A DNA stretch of 64,000 bases from Diospyros lotus (taxonomy: Eukaryota; Streptophyta; Magnoliopsida; Ericales; Ebenaceae): NCBI RefSeq assembly GCF_014633365.1, contig NW_026267104.1:2666001-2730000 (forward strand). Direction: 5' to 3'. The notes under the pieces are model-generated. The model saw only the letters and a program-made list of their open reading frames with translations, was not told the DNA's origin and searched no databases. A program made the position numbers and the translations under genes. Positions within the stretch are counted from its first letter, which is position 1, and each line of letters opens with the position of its first letter. Of this stretch, positions 25,881-37,200 are shown one piece after another.

Positions 25881-26124
25881 TATGAACAAAAAGGACGCGT
25901 AGAGTAACCGCTTCCGCTCCAGTCCACACAGGTGCCTTCACCCCAACAAACACTCCTCTTTTCATTCGTTCAATCCGATCCTTCACCTTCACGTGCGTTC
26001 TTGTTCTCACGCTTGTCTTCAACACTCAGAATCCGCACCTCTTCTCTCTCTGGAGTCTAGATTATCGACCAGAATCATTCTTCAGATCTGAATCTTTTTA
26101 GGGCACGCACAGAGGAAAGGGAAG
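25880..26124 (+). promoter_or_regulatory. Promoter and leader of the small membrane-protein gene (copy 1)
   Basis: GC-shifted, CT-rich sequence directly upstream of the ATG at 26125. It contains a G-box core CACGTG at 25990-25995, bound by bZIP/bHLH factors in plants. A TATAAAATAAATA stretch lies further up, near 25797. TSS not determined. The copy 2 equivalent is about 52937-53181. Confidence 0.45.
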
Positions 26125-26325
26125 ATGTGCTGTGGCAGCAGGATGTGCATGCTGTGCACCTGCTTGATCCTGGTGGTGATCCTGATCGGTCTCTTGTTCG
26201 GATTTGGGGTTTTCAGCGATGGATTTCACAAGCTGAAGGACACGCTGCACGTTGACGGTGGCGGCGCCACCGTCAGTTCTTCCTCCGGAAGGCCATTCTT
26301 AGGTTTCTCTGATCCTCCTCATTAG
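26125..26325 (+). CDS. Small cysteine-rich single-pass membrane protein, 66 aa (copy 1)
   Basis: A one-exon ORF of unknown function. It opens MCCGSRMCMLCTC with five cysteines in the first 13 residues, which could be lipidated or bind metal (inference). A transmembrane segment follows at about residues 14-31 (LILVVILIGLLFGFGVF), then an amphipathic stretch (SDGFHKLKDTLHV) and a Gly/Ser-rich tail ending DPPH. A well-formed CT-rich leader, a G-box upstream and identical protein sequence in both copies support a real gene. I believe short plant proteins of this kind exist but cannot name the family. It converges on the ZRANB3-like gene. Confidence 0.7.
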   Translation: MCCGSRMCMLCTCLILVVILIGLLFGFGVFSDGFHKLKDTLHVDGGGATVSSSSGRPFLGFSDPPH

Positions 26326-27838
26326 TAGGGTTTTTTTTTTTGGGGGTTCGATTCTTGTTCGTAACTGTTGCAGATGCTACCTTCTTGTAGATAGATAAGG
26401 TTCTGACTCTTTCGATTATTTCCCTCTTCCTTCTTGATCTTCTTCTTGTTATTCGTAAAGTAGAAAACGATTTGGATTGGAATTTCGTTGGATTTGGTTC
26501 TGAATTTTATGGGTCTTGATCTCTGTGACCGTGATTGATTTATCCTTAATTTTATCTTGTGCATTATGCGTTTGACAGTTAGTGTACTGGGTGGACAGAT
26601 TTGTTTTTCTCCCCGATGCCGGGGTTGTCCGCATCCCTGACACGGAGGGGGTCTACGCTTCTCTCATTTTGTTCGTATCGTGCCGTTCCGAACAATGTAA
26701 CATTCTCTTTTATCGATGCCTTTATTCCTTTCCTCTGTTCTAAATGTGATAGGCCAGCAAATATGAAATTTTTTGAAAGCCAATAAGTTGACAGACAAAC
26801 TTATGACAAACAAGTCTCCGCTGTTAACTTACCAGCTTAAAATGCAAAATATATTATTGATAACTTTTATAGACATAAAAAAGATGATTCTTATATATGC
26901 TTGGTTGACTCTCAATACTAATACCAAAATTTAATCCGTGACATGTTGTTCCTAACCCATTCCCCTTTTTGTTGTCTGGATTTAGGACCCATTTTATAAT
27001 AAAGGGTTAGTTAGTGGTGAATTTCAACTAACCTTACTGGCTATAAAGTAAATCACATTTGACTAATAGATGCCGAGGATGGGTGCATTTCAACTTTACG
27101 TGGCATTACCTCTTATTCTCCTTTTTTACGTCTCATTTTTGGCAGCAGCTTTGCTTCTGGAAGTGGGACCAGGTTACCCAGCTTGTGATAACATATTCAA
27201 TATGATTAGGGTGTAGTCATTTGTTGCAATATATTTAGATTACCGCTATTGGTAAAGATAAATTTTAACCTAATTCATAAATTTGCATATCCTTACCAAC
27301 TCTATATCACAATTTTACTAAATATTTTGTCCAAACTTGAAATGTAGCGATTGAAATCACAATTCATTCCATCCATCATGTATAGAGTTGAACCACTCCA
27401 TCAGACGTCTTAGTATTATTCTTCTGTATTATATACTTTAATTTTGATAATTTGGGTCTTCACGAGTTGTTCCTTTTAAACGATGCACTGTTAGGTAAAA
27501 AATATGTTTTCCTTTTTAAATAACACGAGCTCAAAATACCAAAAATAAATCATTGGATGCTTTGGCGAAATTTACATTTGCAGGGGTGTTGTGTTGGGTC
27601 TTGTGATCCCAAAAAGAATTGGGCCACTGAAGGAGGCCAATAGGATTGGGCCTGTTAAGGATTCCCAAAAAGAATTGGACCTTGATTAAGATGATGATGG
27701 TAAACCAAAACTACTTGAGCAGGAAGCTTTTCCCTGCTCAACAAAACTACAGGATACAGGTAAATATAATCTTCTCTTCATGCCTTCTGAATCTCCAGCT
27801 ACCTGATGCTTCTCCAAAGCAAGGTTCGCAATAACTGC
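26326..27838. other. Convergent intergenic region (copy 1)
   Basis: 3' flanks of the small membrane-protein gene (+) and the ZRANB3-like gene (-). AT-rich, with no ORF of note. A short direct repeat, CCCAAAAAGAATTGG, occurs at about 27608 and 27664. The copy 2 equivalent is 53383-54904. Confidence 0.6.
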
Positions 27839-29017
27839 TTAAGATGGTTGAGAACTACCTGCTGTTACCTTGGATCCTTGGGGATTTGGATTTGGAGACT
27901 TTTCATCCTCTTCAGTTCTAGTGACACCATTTGGTGATCCAGAATATGCACTACCAGGGACCTTGACTAAGAGCTCCTCGTCCATCGCATTGTCCTGGTC
28001 CTGAAAATTGTGCAAAACACCCCTAATTTACCAGGTAAAACATGAAAGCATACGTTGCCTAAACATGGTGCTCCAATGGGTTAAAAATTCAGTTTTAAGA
28101 GTACGATTAGGAACAAATACACCAAACTTTAATCTCATCAAGTGGAGTTTGTACGAATTCTAGCTTACCAATTATCTCTAAGTGGTAGGGAAACATTTGA
28201 AAAGGTGAGTGCTCACAACCAAAATAAATAAAATGGTGTTGAAAAGCGCAACATTCCTTCTACTATTACTCCAAGGCAAGGCTAAAATGTTAAATTATCA
28301 ATTTCATACAGGAAAGGAAACCACACCAATTTATGCCATCGTACATCATAAATAGTGTTTGAGGCAGTCTTTACAGTTAAATGATATAAAGGCTGATCCA
28401 TCATTTTCTCCTTTTGCAGTAAACTAACATAAAATTTTTGCCAGTGTCGTCAGTGGTTTCACCAAAAACACATACACATCTGCTATAATTTTTGACTCAC
28501 TCCATGATCCTTTTCAACAACCAACTGCAAACTTAAGTAATATATAGTCAACTATTACTAAATCCAAAAATATAGTACACAAGACCATCTTTCATTTCAA
28601 AAGAAGCAGCAAGTGAATTCCATTTTGCATTCAGGAAAAGTATGATACCTTAGTAGATTCAGTTTGTTCTGGTTTTTGAATATTCCTGAGGTGATCAACA
28701 AGGACTTTGAGTTGTTTCCTGGCATTCATCCTTGCTGAGCGCCGTTGAGCACACTGTGCAGCAGTAACATCAGCATGACATACCACACAGAGGGTCCTCA
28801 TGTTCTCTAGCCTGCATTCACCTGTAAATTTTAATGAAATGAATACGTTTCTAAATCTCCAAATTAAAAGCCAATGAATTTGGCGTCTATGGTATGAACT
28901 TCAAATTTTAAAACGTTCAGTCAAAGTCTATCTAAGAGGACTTAATTTTATCATTTTGAGTTAAGGAAAGGAGGAAACTTAATTTGTTTTGAAAACAACC
29001 ATGTTTCACAAAATACT
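27839..29017 (-). CDS. ZRANB3-like gene, last two exons only, cut by the gap (copy 1)
   Basis: The terminal exon is 28000-27839 (ends GSSQPS, stop TAA at 27839-27841). The penultimate exon is 28821-28649 and carries the C-terminal end of the HNH nuclease (RTLCVVCHADVTAAQC). Upstream exons are missing because the contig ends at 29017. They are present beyond copy 2 at 56530 and up. The fragment should not be counted as a separate gene. Confidence 0.85.
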
Positions 29018-29117
29018 NNNNNNNNNNNNNNNNNNNNNNNNNNNNNNNNNNNNNNNNNNNNNNNNNNNNNNNNNNNNNNNNNNNNNNNNNNNNNNNNNNN
29101 NNNNNNNNNNNNNNNNN
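29018..29117. other. Assembly gap of 100 N
   Basis: Exactly 100 undetermined bases, a conventional placeholder for a scaffold gap of unknown size. It lies precisely between the two copies of the 27-kb segment. Confidence 1.
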
Positions 29118-29836
29118 TTTAATATGAAGTAAAAATCAAATCCAAAAATTAGGCCACACATCTAGCGTCATAAACAATTAAAAACTCAAATCTTTAGGTC
29201 AAATAATTTGGTGGGGTTGGGGGAGGGTAGAGCTGTGCAGGTTCAGATATATTTTTACTATTTTTATTTTAAGAGATTCTTCCTAATTGGCCGAACAAAC
29301 TACAGGAATTCAAAAAGGATGCAGAAACTAGAAATTAAAATCAGCTCCCATTTGTTGGACCTAAGAAATCCAAGTTGATAATTCGATCAAAACACACATG
29401 ACAACGGGTGGACGGATGAATAAATGCAAATATATAACCAAGAAAACCGTCTCCAGAAGACTTCAACAGTAAAAGCAAAACTAGCCCAAATCATTGGTCA
29501 TGGGATTTGGTAAAACCCCAGCTAAAAACAATAAGTCATATACCAAACAATTTAAGGAACAGCCTTAGATAAAATGTTGGTGGAAACAAGAAGAATCAGT
29601 GCATAGCATTTACTGAAAGACCAAATCTAAAGGTAACCAATGCATAATCAAAGAAAATTGAAGACACCATGTCCTCGAAATTCAAGAAACAGCCTCCAAC
29701 AACAAATCTTTGCATCTTAAGCAACTACCTCCAAAATGGAAACCAGAAGAATCTGAGCCTTCAACTCGAAAAACCAAATCTGAATAAAATCAAGGCAAAA
29801 TCCAAGAAGTTAGAGGCAACCCAGATGAGAACTGAC

Positions 29837-30030
29837 CTCAACACCATCAGGGATTCAGCAGTAACGGCTTTAAAAGGGCTCAGTAGCTCACAAGAACAAC
29901 GCCAAAATGTGAAGTGGGTATTTTGCAGACTGCAAAGAAGAACACGAGGTTTTCCCGTACTTTCCTTGGCGTTTCAGATAAACCTGCCCCACTCATCCCG
30001 CGAGAACTGGGCTGGATGAAATGTGTTGCT
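29837..30030 (-). other. Orphan 5'UTR exon/promoter of the heparanase-like gene (copy 2)
   Basis: Counterpart of 2764-2960, with the same donor (exon end 29837). It has no coding region downstream because the contig begins at 29118, inside the 5'UTR intron. It is a by-product of the contig edge. Confidence 0.45.
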
Positions 30031-31627
30031 ATCAGATTCACCAATTATCTGGCCAAAACTCCAGCTTTTTGAGCTAATTGTAGTTCATACACGCCTATCG
30101 TATGCACGGAGCTAAATAGTAAGTACATACGTATCCATACAACTTAGGTGAGATTTTGACGGATGTCTGTGGAGTTTGCTGAGATTCCAAGCTGCCTATG
30201 TGACTAAAGATTTATCTTAAACTGCAAGTTAATGCCTTCCCCAGCCCTCTCTGGAAATTCGGTGGCTTTGGTTCATGAAACAGCCATTGATATTTTATGC
30301 ACCTTTTTTTTTGGATCAAAGTCCGAACATGATTAAGATGCTTCTACATTGATATTTTTTATAATTATAAATATTAAAATCACATTATCTTGTATGAAAC
30401 TCTCATTTTTATAGCATATCTTTAATGATAAAACAATGGGTTAAACAATGATTTTTCGCTATAGTCTTTGTCGAGTGAATGGAGAATAAAAGGGTGAAAA
30501 GACAATGGAGACTTAGACCCATTTTTTAATTGAATTCTTTTAATGAAATATGGCTGAAGCAAAGGAAAGATCACTACCATAGCTTAAAGAAATAGTAGAC
30601 ATTAAGATGCCATTTCTTTGTGGTCTTTATCTGCATTTAGAAAACTGACAAGCAGCCTTTCAACAGGGGCTATATATTATTACAGAGTAAGCACTAAATT
30701 TGACATTAATTTGTGAATACCCTTTGCCCAACAAAATAATTTGCCTTAATTCTTCTCCTTTAATCAGACTTAGAGGCTGGTTATGGATGTGATCTGGAAA
30801 AGGGGGTGGGTCTGGTTGTACAAAATAATTCACGTCTTTTGACAATGGGCGTGGAAAATCAAAGATAGTTGTTGCTTCCACAGTTGACGTGTTCTCCTGC
30901 ATGTGACGTTACAGTGTTAGCTTGTCCTCTGGACTTCCTTGGCTTGAGGCCCTCTGACATTGAGGCAGTGCCCACATAATGCCATGTTTGGTGCCCTTTG
31001 TTAACTATTCTTGTCGGCGACTAAGGTCTGTTTTCTACCCTCTGCCATTTCCGGGAAATTACTGAAGGGGAAAAGTGTATTCCTTAAGAGTAAGAAAATA
31101 ATCAATTTATACAAAATTTAGATGATTTGATCATAATATGTAATTTACGTTTATGAACAGATCGATAGTTTTATTATGACAAAATTTGAAGCAATATTCA
31201 TTGGATTTGGTAGACTCATAAATTCGAACACATACCTAATTACTCTCTTTTATTTTTAAAGAAAATTATTTAATAAATATATTATATACATGTTCATTTA
31301 GAACTTTTACATACCGCTGCCACCAACAGCCCAAACCCCCAAATACCACCGAACTTTCTGAAAAATTTTATATATTGGGTTTTCTTTCAAATTATCTAAA
31401 TCAAATCAAATTTTAATAATGGGCTCAAATATACATATTTCGACAAAAAAGGTTGAGGCTTTGTTTGAAAATAGTCAACAGAAAAAAGAACTGAATATGG
31501 TGGAAACAAATTTCTTCTCATTTTAGAGAACATTAGATGAAATAACAAAGTTTCTACTTGTTTGTATGAGGGACAACAAAAATGGACGAAAAATAATGAT
31601 ATTAAACATGAAATGACTGTTGATTAA

Positions 31628-32461
31628 GGCTCAGTTTGGTTAAGCTTTTTTTTAAGAGTAATTAAGTTAGGTAGTGTTTAAATTATGTAATATCGTTTAA
31701 GTTTTGTAGCATTTAAACTAATAATATGTTTGGTAAAATGTGTTTTTAAGCAATTAGTTGATAGTTATATGTTTGCTTTGAAATAGTTGATAAACTATAA
31801 AATATGATAAAAAGATAAAAATAGACATGTTATTTAATAATATAAAAAATATATAAAATATTTATTTTAAATAAAATTAATTATAAATTATTGTTATAAA
31901 TGTCTATATATGTTAAAATTACTGTTATATATATATATATATATATATACGACCGCGATGGCGGATCTTGGGGGCGACGACAAAGATGAGAGTGATGGAG
32001 TGGGAAGACAACAGACGCTTGGGGCAATGGGCAAGAAAAGCTGGGGCGATGGCGAATAGCGGATACCGGGGGTGACGATGACGACGAAAAATTAAGGGTG
32101 ATGGTGGACAGTTAGGGCGACAGCGATAGCTAGAAAAATTGGTGGCGACAGTGGCCGACGAGAGGTGGAAGGTTGAAGAAAATGGCAATGGCTGTGGAAT
32201 GTTGAAGAAGATGGCAATGGCTGTAAATAATTAAAAAAATAAGTGTAAAATAGATATTTACTTAATCAACTCAATTTAAGTAGTAGTAACTTTTTCAAAA
32301 GCTAGTAGGTGAAGGCTTTTGTAAAATGCTAACATATGAGCGTTTAAGTTGTATAGCTTAAATGCTATTTATTAAATCTAAACACTTAAATAAATAAGTT
32401 GGGTAGCTAAAAGCTACTACATCAGTTTATAAGCAGTTAAACCGTCCAGCCAAACAAAGCC
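31628..32461. mobile_element. Non-autonomous PIF/Harbinger-like MITE (copy 2)
   Basis: Allelic counterpart of the element at 4564-5399. It has the same inverted ends and the same TAA duplications (31625-31627 and 32462-32464), with minor indels in the core. Confidence 0.65.
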
Positions 32462-32973
32462 TAATATACTCTTTTAACTTAAATATGGAATGTTAATCAC
32501 AAAGCATTTAAAAAGCTAAATCTAAACATTTTAAAAAGCTATTAGGGTTAATGTTGACATTATACAAAATTAAGTTTTTCATTCTTAATCTCTTAATTAA
32601 GGGGAGAGAAACAAAAATAAGGGTAGGGTTCGAAAGGGAATTAAATGTAATATTTGAAATTTAATTATTTGTGAGTGCGGCCTACGTGTATTATTTTAAT
32701 TTTTGCTAAATATCTAGTTCTTGATATTGGGCTGCATATGGAACCTTTTAATATTAAGATCTGATCCAATACGTCATACTCCCATTGACATGATTTCCCA
32801 ATTAGATCCAGGGCCTTTTGTTTTGATTTGATGTAAAATATTTATATTTATATATATATTGTATACTTTTTTATTTTTGGTATTTGATTCTTTATTTTTT
32901 AAATTTTAAAAAAAATATTTTATATATAATAATATTAGATATGTGATTAAGTTTATCTACCATATTATGTGAG

Positions 32974-33171
32974 ATTATCTCTTTGGGATCAAAAGGTAAA
33001 GTCTTTCACCTTAAGGGTTTCTGCAGTTTAGTCTCAAGATTTCTGTAGGAGAGATTAATCACGAAACCCAGTAATGAGATTCAAACACGGGATCCCTAAT
33101 CGACTCTAAAATTTAAGATTCTTCGAGACTAACTTGTGTACGATCTTAACCGCTAGATTATGTCAATAGAA
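32974..33171 (-). mobile_element. tRNA-derived SINE with 10-bp target duplication (copy 2)
   Basis: Counterpart of 5913-6110. The duplications are at 32964-32973 and 33172-33181. Several substitutions against copy 1 lie in the tRNA-like head, consistent with allelic divergence. Confidence 0.75.
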
Positions 33172-33264
33172 ATTATGTGAGTTAACACGTCATATTAAGA
33201 GAAAAGTTCTATTAAAAGAAAAAAGTTAACATTTAACATTAACTGAGAGTCATTAGCAATAGAA

Positions 33265-33382
33265 CATTATAGTTTAGAATAATATTATTTATCTAAATTA
33301 TGTGACATATTTTTATTAAACCTTTTTCATTACATAATAAAAAAATGTCATTTAGATAAATAACATTACTCTATAATTTATG
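33265..33382. repeat. Foldback inverted repeat, MITE-like (copy 2)
   Basis: Counterpart of 6204-6322 with the same arm structure. Confidence 0.55.
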
Positions 33383-34223
33383 ACCATCAAATGAGAGTAA
33401 TGATAATAAATATTTATTGTACCAAGTAATTTTATGAAACAAAATTTCACTTTTTTTTTTTTCCAAATATTTACATTTTAACATAATCTTTAATGAAATG
33501 TTAAGCAATGAGATGAGGAGTTGAGGATTACTTGTGAGATCGGAAAAATGAGAAAGTCTTTGCTTTGATCATGTCCGATAAAAGTGAATGAAATGGTCTG
33601 GAATTTTAGCGATCAGGACACGATCGTCATTACTGACAAAGGTAGAGGAGGGATTCGTCAAGAGAAGTGGCCCCGGTCGCCGACTTCCTCAGCCCCGCTA
33701 TATTTCGCTTTTTCAACATTCTCACCGCACCTCCCGGCCCCTGACTGTGTCGTCTCGGAAGAAAGAAACCCTAGAAAACAATTCATCGAAGCAACCAAGC
33801 TTCATTACCATTCGCATTTTGACTTCACTGATTTCCTGTGCTCGGACAATTCCGCCGGGACTCCCTTTCCCACACTTGTTCGTGTCAATGTCTGGTTGAT
33901 CACTTTCCTCGGTTTATGAAATTTGAATTCAAGTGTTCCAGACCTCTTTCCCCTGACGCATTTCTTATTTCTGGTGATTTGACTGTCGAATGTGTATTTA
34001 TAACCTAATCGGTACATTTTTTTTTTTTTGTTTTTTTAGTATCGACCACTGGTTGAATTGAAAGGAAGTCGTTGAAACTGTTGTTTGGGACTTGTATACG
34101 GACATGTAGTATATTTTGGGGTTTGTTTGTTTGGATCGAGGAGTTGGATTTTGATCCTCGTTTGCTGTAAATTAATGCTTTTTCTTTTAAGGGGGAGAAG
34201 TCGGGGTGTATGATCGGGATTTG

Positions 34224-37200
34224 ATGGAGAACACTGGAGAAGCAGGGGATGATCAGGGCTCTGGTTGGTTGCAAGTTAAAAAGGTCTCCCTCTCCCCTTC
34301 ATACCCTCTTTCACAAATATCGTATTGAATTGTGGTCTTTTGGCAACTTTTCTTGGTCTTCTTCTTATTCTGTTTCTGTTGCAAAACAACACGGAAATTG
34401 AAACTGGAAATGAATGCTTACAAATGCACCATGAGCTACTCCAGCATCCGCCTCTGAAAGATTGTGGAAATGGGCGTTCTTGGTTCTAAGTAATAGGTGT
34501 TGATTTTGTTTTTATTAAATCCCGTTATATTCTATTTGAAATGATCATAATGTGGTTTATGCTTACTTGTTGTGTTAGTTTTGATCCATTCTATTTACTT
34601 CAACTTCTTTGCTTGGCTACATGGAGAGAGATTAGTATAAATTCCATTTGAAAAAATGTGACTTAAACTGCTAGACACTTCAAATGGGTATTTTGGGGTA
34701 TATATCTGATTTTTTGTTGATGATGAGGGAATTGGGATATCAATTTTTTGGGCATTTGTGAATGGACATTGTCTCTCGATATTGATGATGGCAACTATTG
34801 TTTGTGATTGTCATAGATTCCTTGTAATAGATAGTGTATCTTTAATACGACTTTGGAGGAACTAGAATTATGAGTAGAGAAACTCCTAACATTTGACTCT
34901 GAAATTGATTCCATATGACACAAAGGGTGTTTTTTTTATGGAGGACACGGATTGAACACATCAATTGAGGGCCTTGATTTTTGGGGAGATTTCCAAATGC
35001 TTGGCTGAGCTCAACCTAACAATCCTTTGCCTCAATTACTTGGGTGACTCTTTTTTTGGTCTAAATTATGTGCTTTATATATTATTGACTCATGGAAAAT
35101 GAGCTGCAAGATGCTAAATAATGACTTTATGGAAAAGAGTCACATGCCGCTGTCAATGCATATCAGTGCATTGATTGACAGTTATCTTGATTTCTATTGT
35201 TTTACTTTCTCATTTATCCCAAATGTTAATGTTAAGAACTTTAAGAACACTCTTTTTAGTGTTTTTTGAATTTTTGTATTTTTTTTTTCTGAGAGCAGGA
35301 ACATAGATTTTCTCTGTTTCACTTTCGAGTTGTTTTCGAATCACTTGGGAAGATGAACTCTGGACTTATAAGCTCATGTTTTTATATTTTTGGCTAATGA
35401 TTTATTCTTAAAGTTTTTTGGCTTTAGATTTTCTCATGTTTTTTTGCTTTGCTTTTGTTGCATGGAGTCCATACTCCATACTCCATATTTGATAACTTAG
35501 TAAGGGCCCATTTCATAATGCTGTCAATTTTTGTTTATTTGTTTTTAGTTTTTATTTTCAATAAAAGTGTGTAAATTTAATTTTCTGTCAGGAAAATGAA
35601 AACTAATGTGTTGTTTGATGCTATTGTCTTTCAAAATTCTAAAAACAAAAACAAAAGATCACTCTTGATAAAAAAAATTGTTTATTTTACATGGTGATTA
35701 AATATATGTGATAGTTCTTTAATTTATTTTATCAAAAATTCATTAATGTACTTTATCAAAAAATAATAATATCAGTTACCAATGTTGCAATGTTAATAAT
35801 TTATACTAATTTGTTAATAAATAATATTGAATTTATAACTATTTTAATGAAATTTCTTATACTAATATCCATTATTAATATCAATAATACTATAAATGTT
35901 ACTATTAATCTTATTATATTAGTAATATGATGAATAATATTTTGATAATTATATTTAATATTTGTGATATTTCTATTATTTTTATGTCTCCAACGCTTTA
36001 ACATTATGATATTAGCAAATCACTATTATTGTATTACTAATATTAATATTAAATTATAATAATATTTTAATGAATATTATAAGATTATGAACAATATTGG
36101 TCTTTAATATTCCAATATCAATATGATTATAAAATTATAGAAAATATCTAAGATTTATTATTAATATCATTAATGACTACCATTAATAATACAGTATTAG
36201 CAATATCGTGAATAACATATTTGTAGTATTAATTCTTTAAAATTGACAAATAATTACAAATTTCCTAATATATATTAATATTATAATGTTTGTTGATAAT
36301 ATGATATTAACTTGTATACCAATATTCTAATAAGATCATCAAAATACAATAAAAGATCAATATTAAAATATTACTGGCGATAATATACTATGGAAAGGTA
36401 CATTTTTAAAAAATGATAGCAACCACAGTAATAATTGCTAGCCTTAATTCCACTAGGTGGGTTCGGCTGTATGAATTCTAGACCTGTGGTCAATAGTCAT
36501 TTTAGAATTCATGATGTTTTCATCTAATGAATTTTTTCTTGTCAGCTACCTAACAGCCCTTCTCCTTTATCTGGGTGCCAGCTTTAAATAAGAGAAACAC
36601 CTTCAATACTATAAGCGTTCAATTACTCAATCTGTGAGCAGAGTTATTTGTTGAAAATGATAATGTTATTTTGAAAAGAAGTGGAAACTCTTTCTTGTTT
36701 TCATTTTTTTTGCCTAATTTTCATTTTTAGTTTTCACATTTTTGAGAATGTAAATAGTTGTCTTCTGTTCCTGTTCTCAAAATTTTGAAAATGAAAACAA
36801 AAAACATAGACAAAAGGATTTCAAACTGGCCTTAAAAGTGATGTTTTGCAAAAGAGTGCTGTTTTGTGTGTGTGTGTGTGTCTCTCTTAATTCCCTATTT
36901 TTGGTACAGTGGATTATGTGCTTCCCTTTTCCCTTTTGCATTATGCAACTTTACTCATGTTGGGTTTTTGCATGGAGGATTATTTCTAGAAGTTGAAGAA
37001 AGAATCTGTTAGAAAAAAGATGAAGTCCAACTGTTTTTTATTCTAAGTTAGATTAGTTAACTTAGTTATTTTAGATTAATTAACCTTGTAATTACCGCCT
37101 CCCTATAGTTTATAAATAGGAGGCGAGAGGCTCAAGTCGGACATAACACTAATCATTCTATTGTTCTTTGAATTCGAGTGATACTGTCGAGAGAGAGAGA

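Larger units (their letters stand above)
2043..29017. repeat. Copy 1 of a 27-kb duplicated segment (left contig end)
   Basis: 26,975 bases that recur at 29118-56079. The offset between copies drifts only slightly: 27,075 at the left end, 27,073 at 2596, 27,058 at 10563, 27,050 at 14273, 27,057 at 26125 and 27,062 at the right end. So the copies are collinear and differ by small indels and scattered substitutions. This copy ends at the 100-N gap. It carries the heparanase-like 5'UTR exon, a whole SCAPER gene with frameshifts, the small membrane-protein gene and the last two exons of the ZRANB3-like gene. The likeliest reading is an unmerged haplotype overlap, not a biological duplication. Confidence 0.95.
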
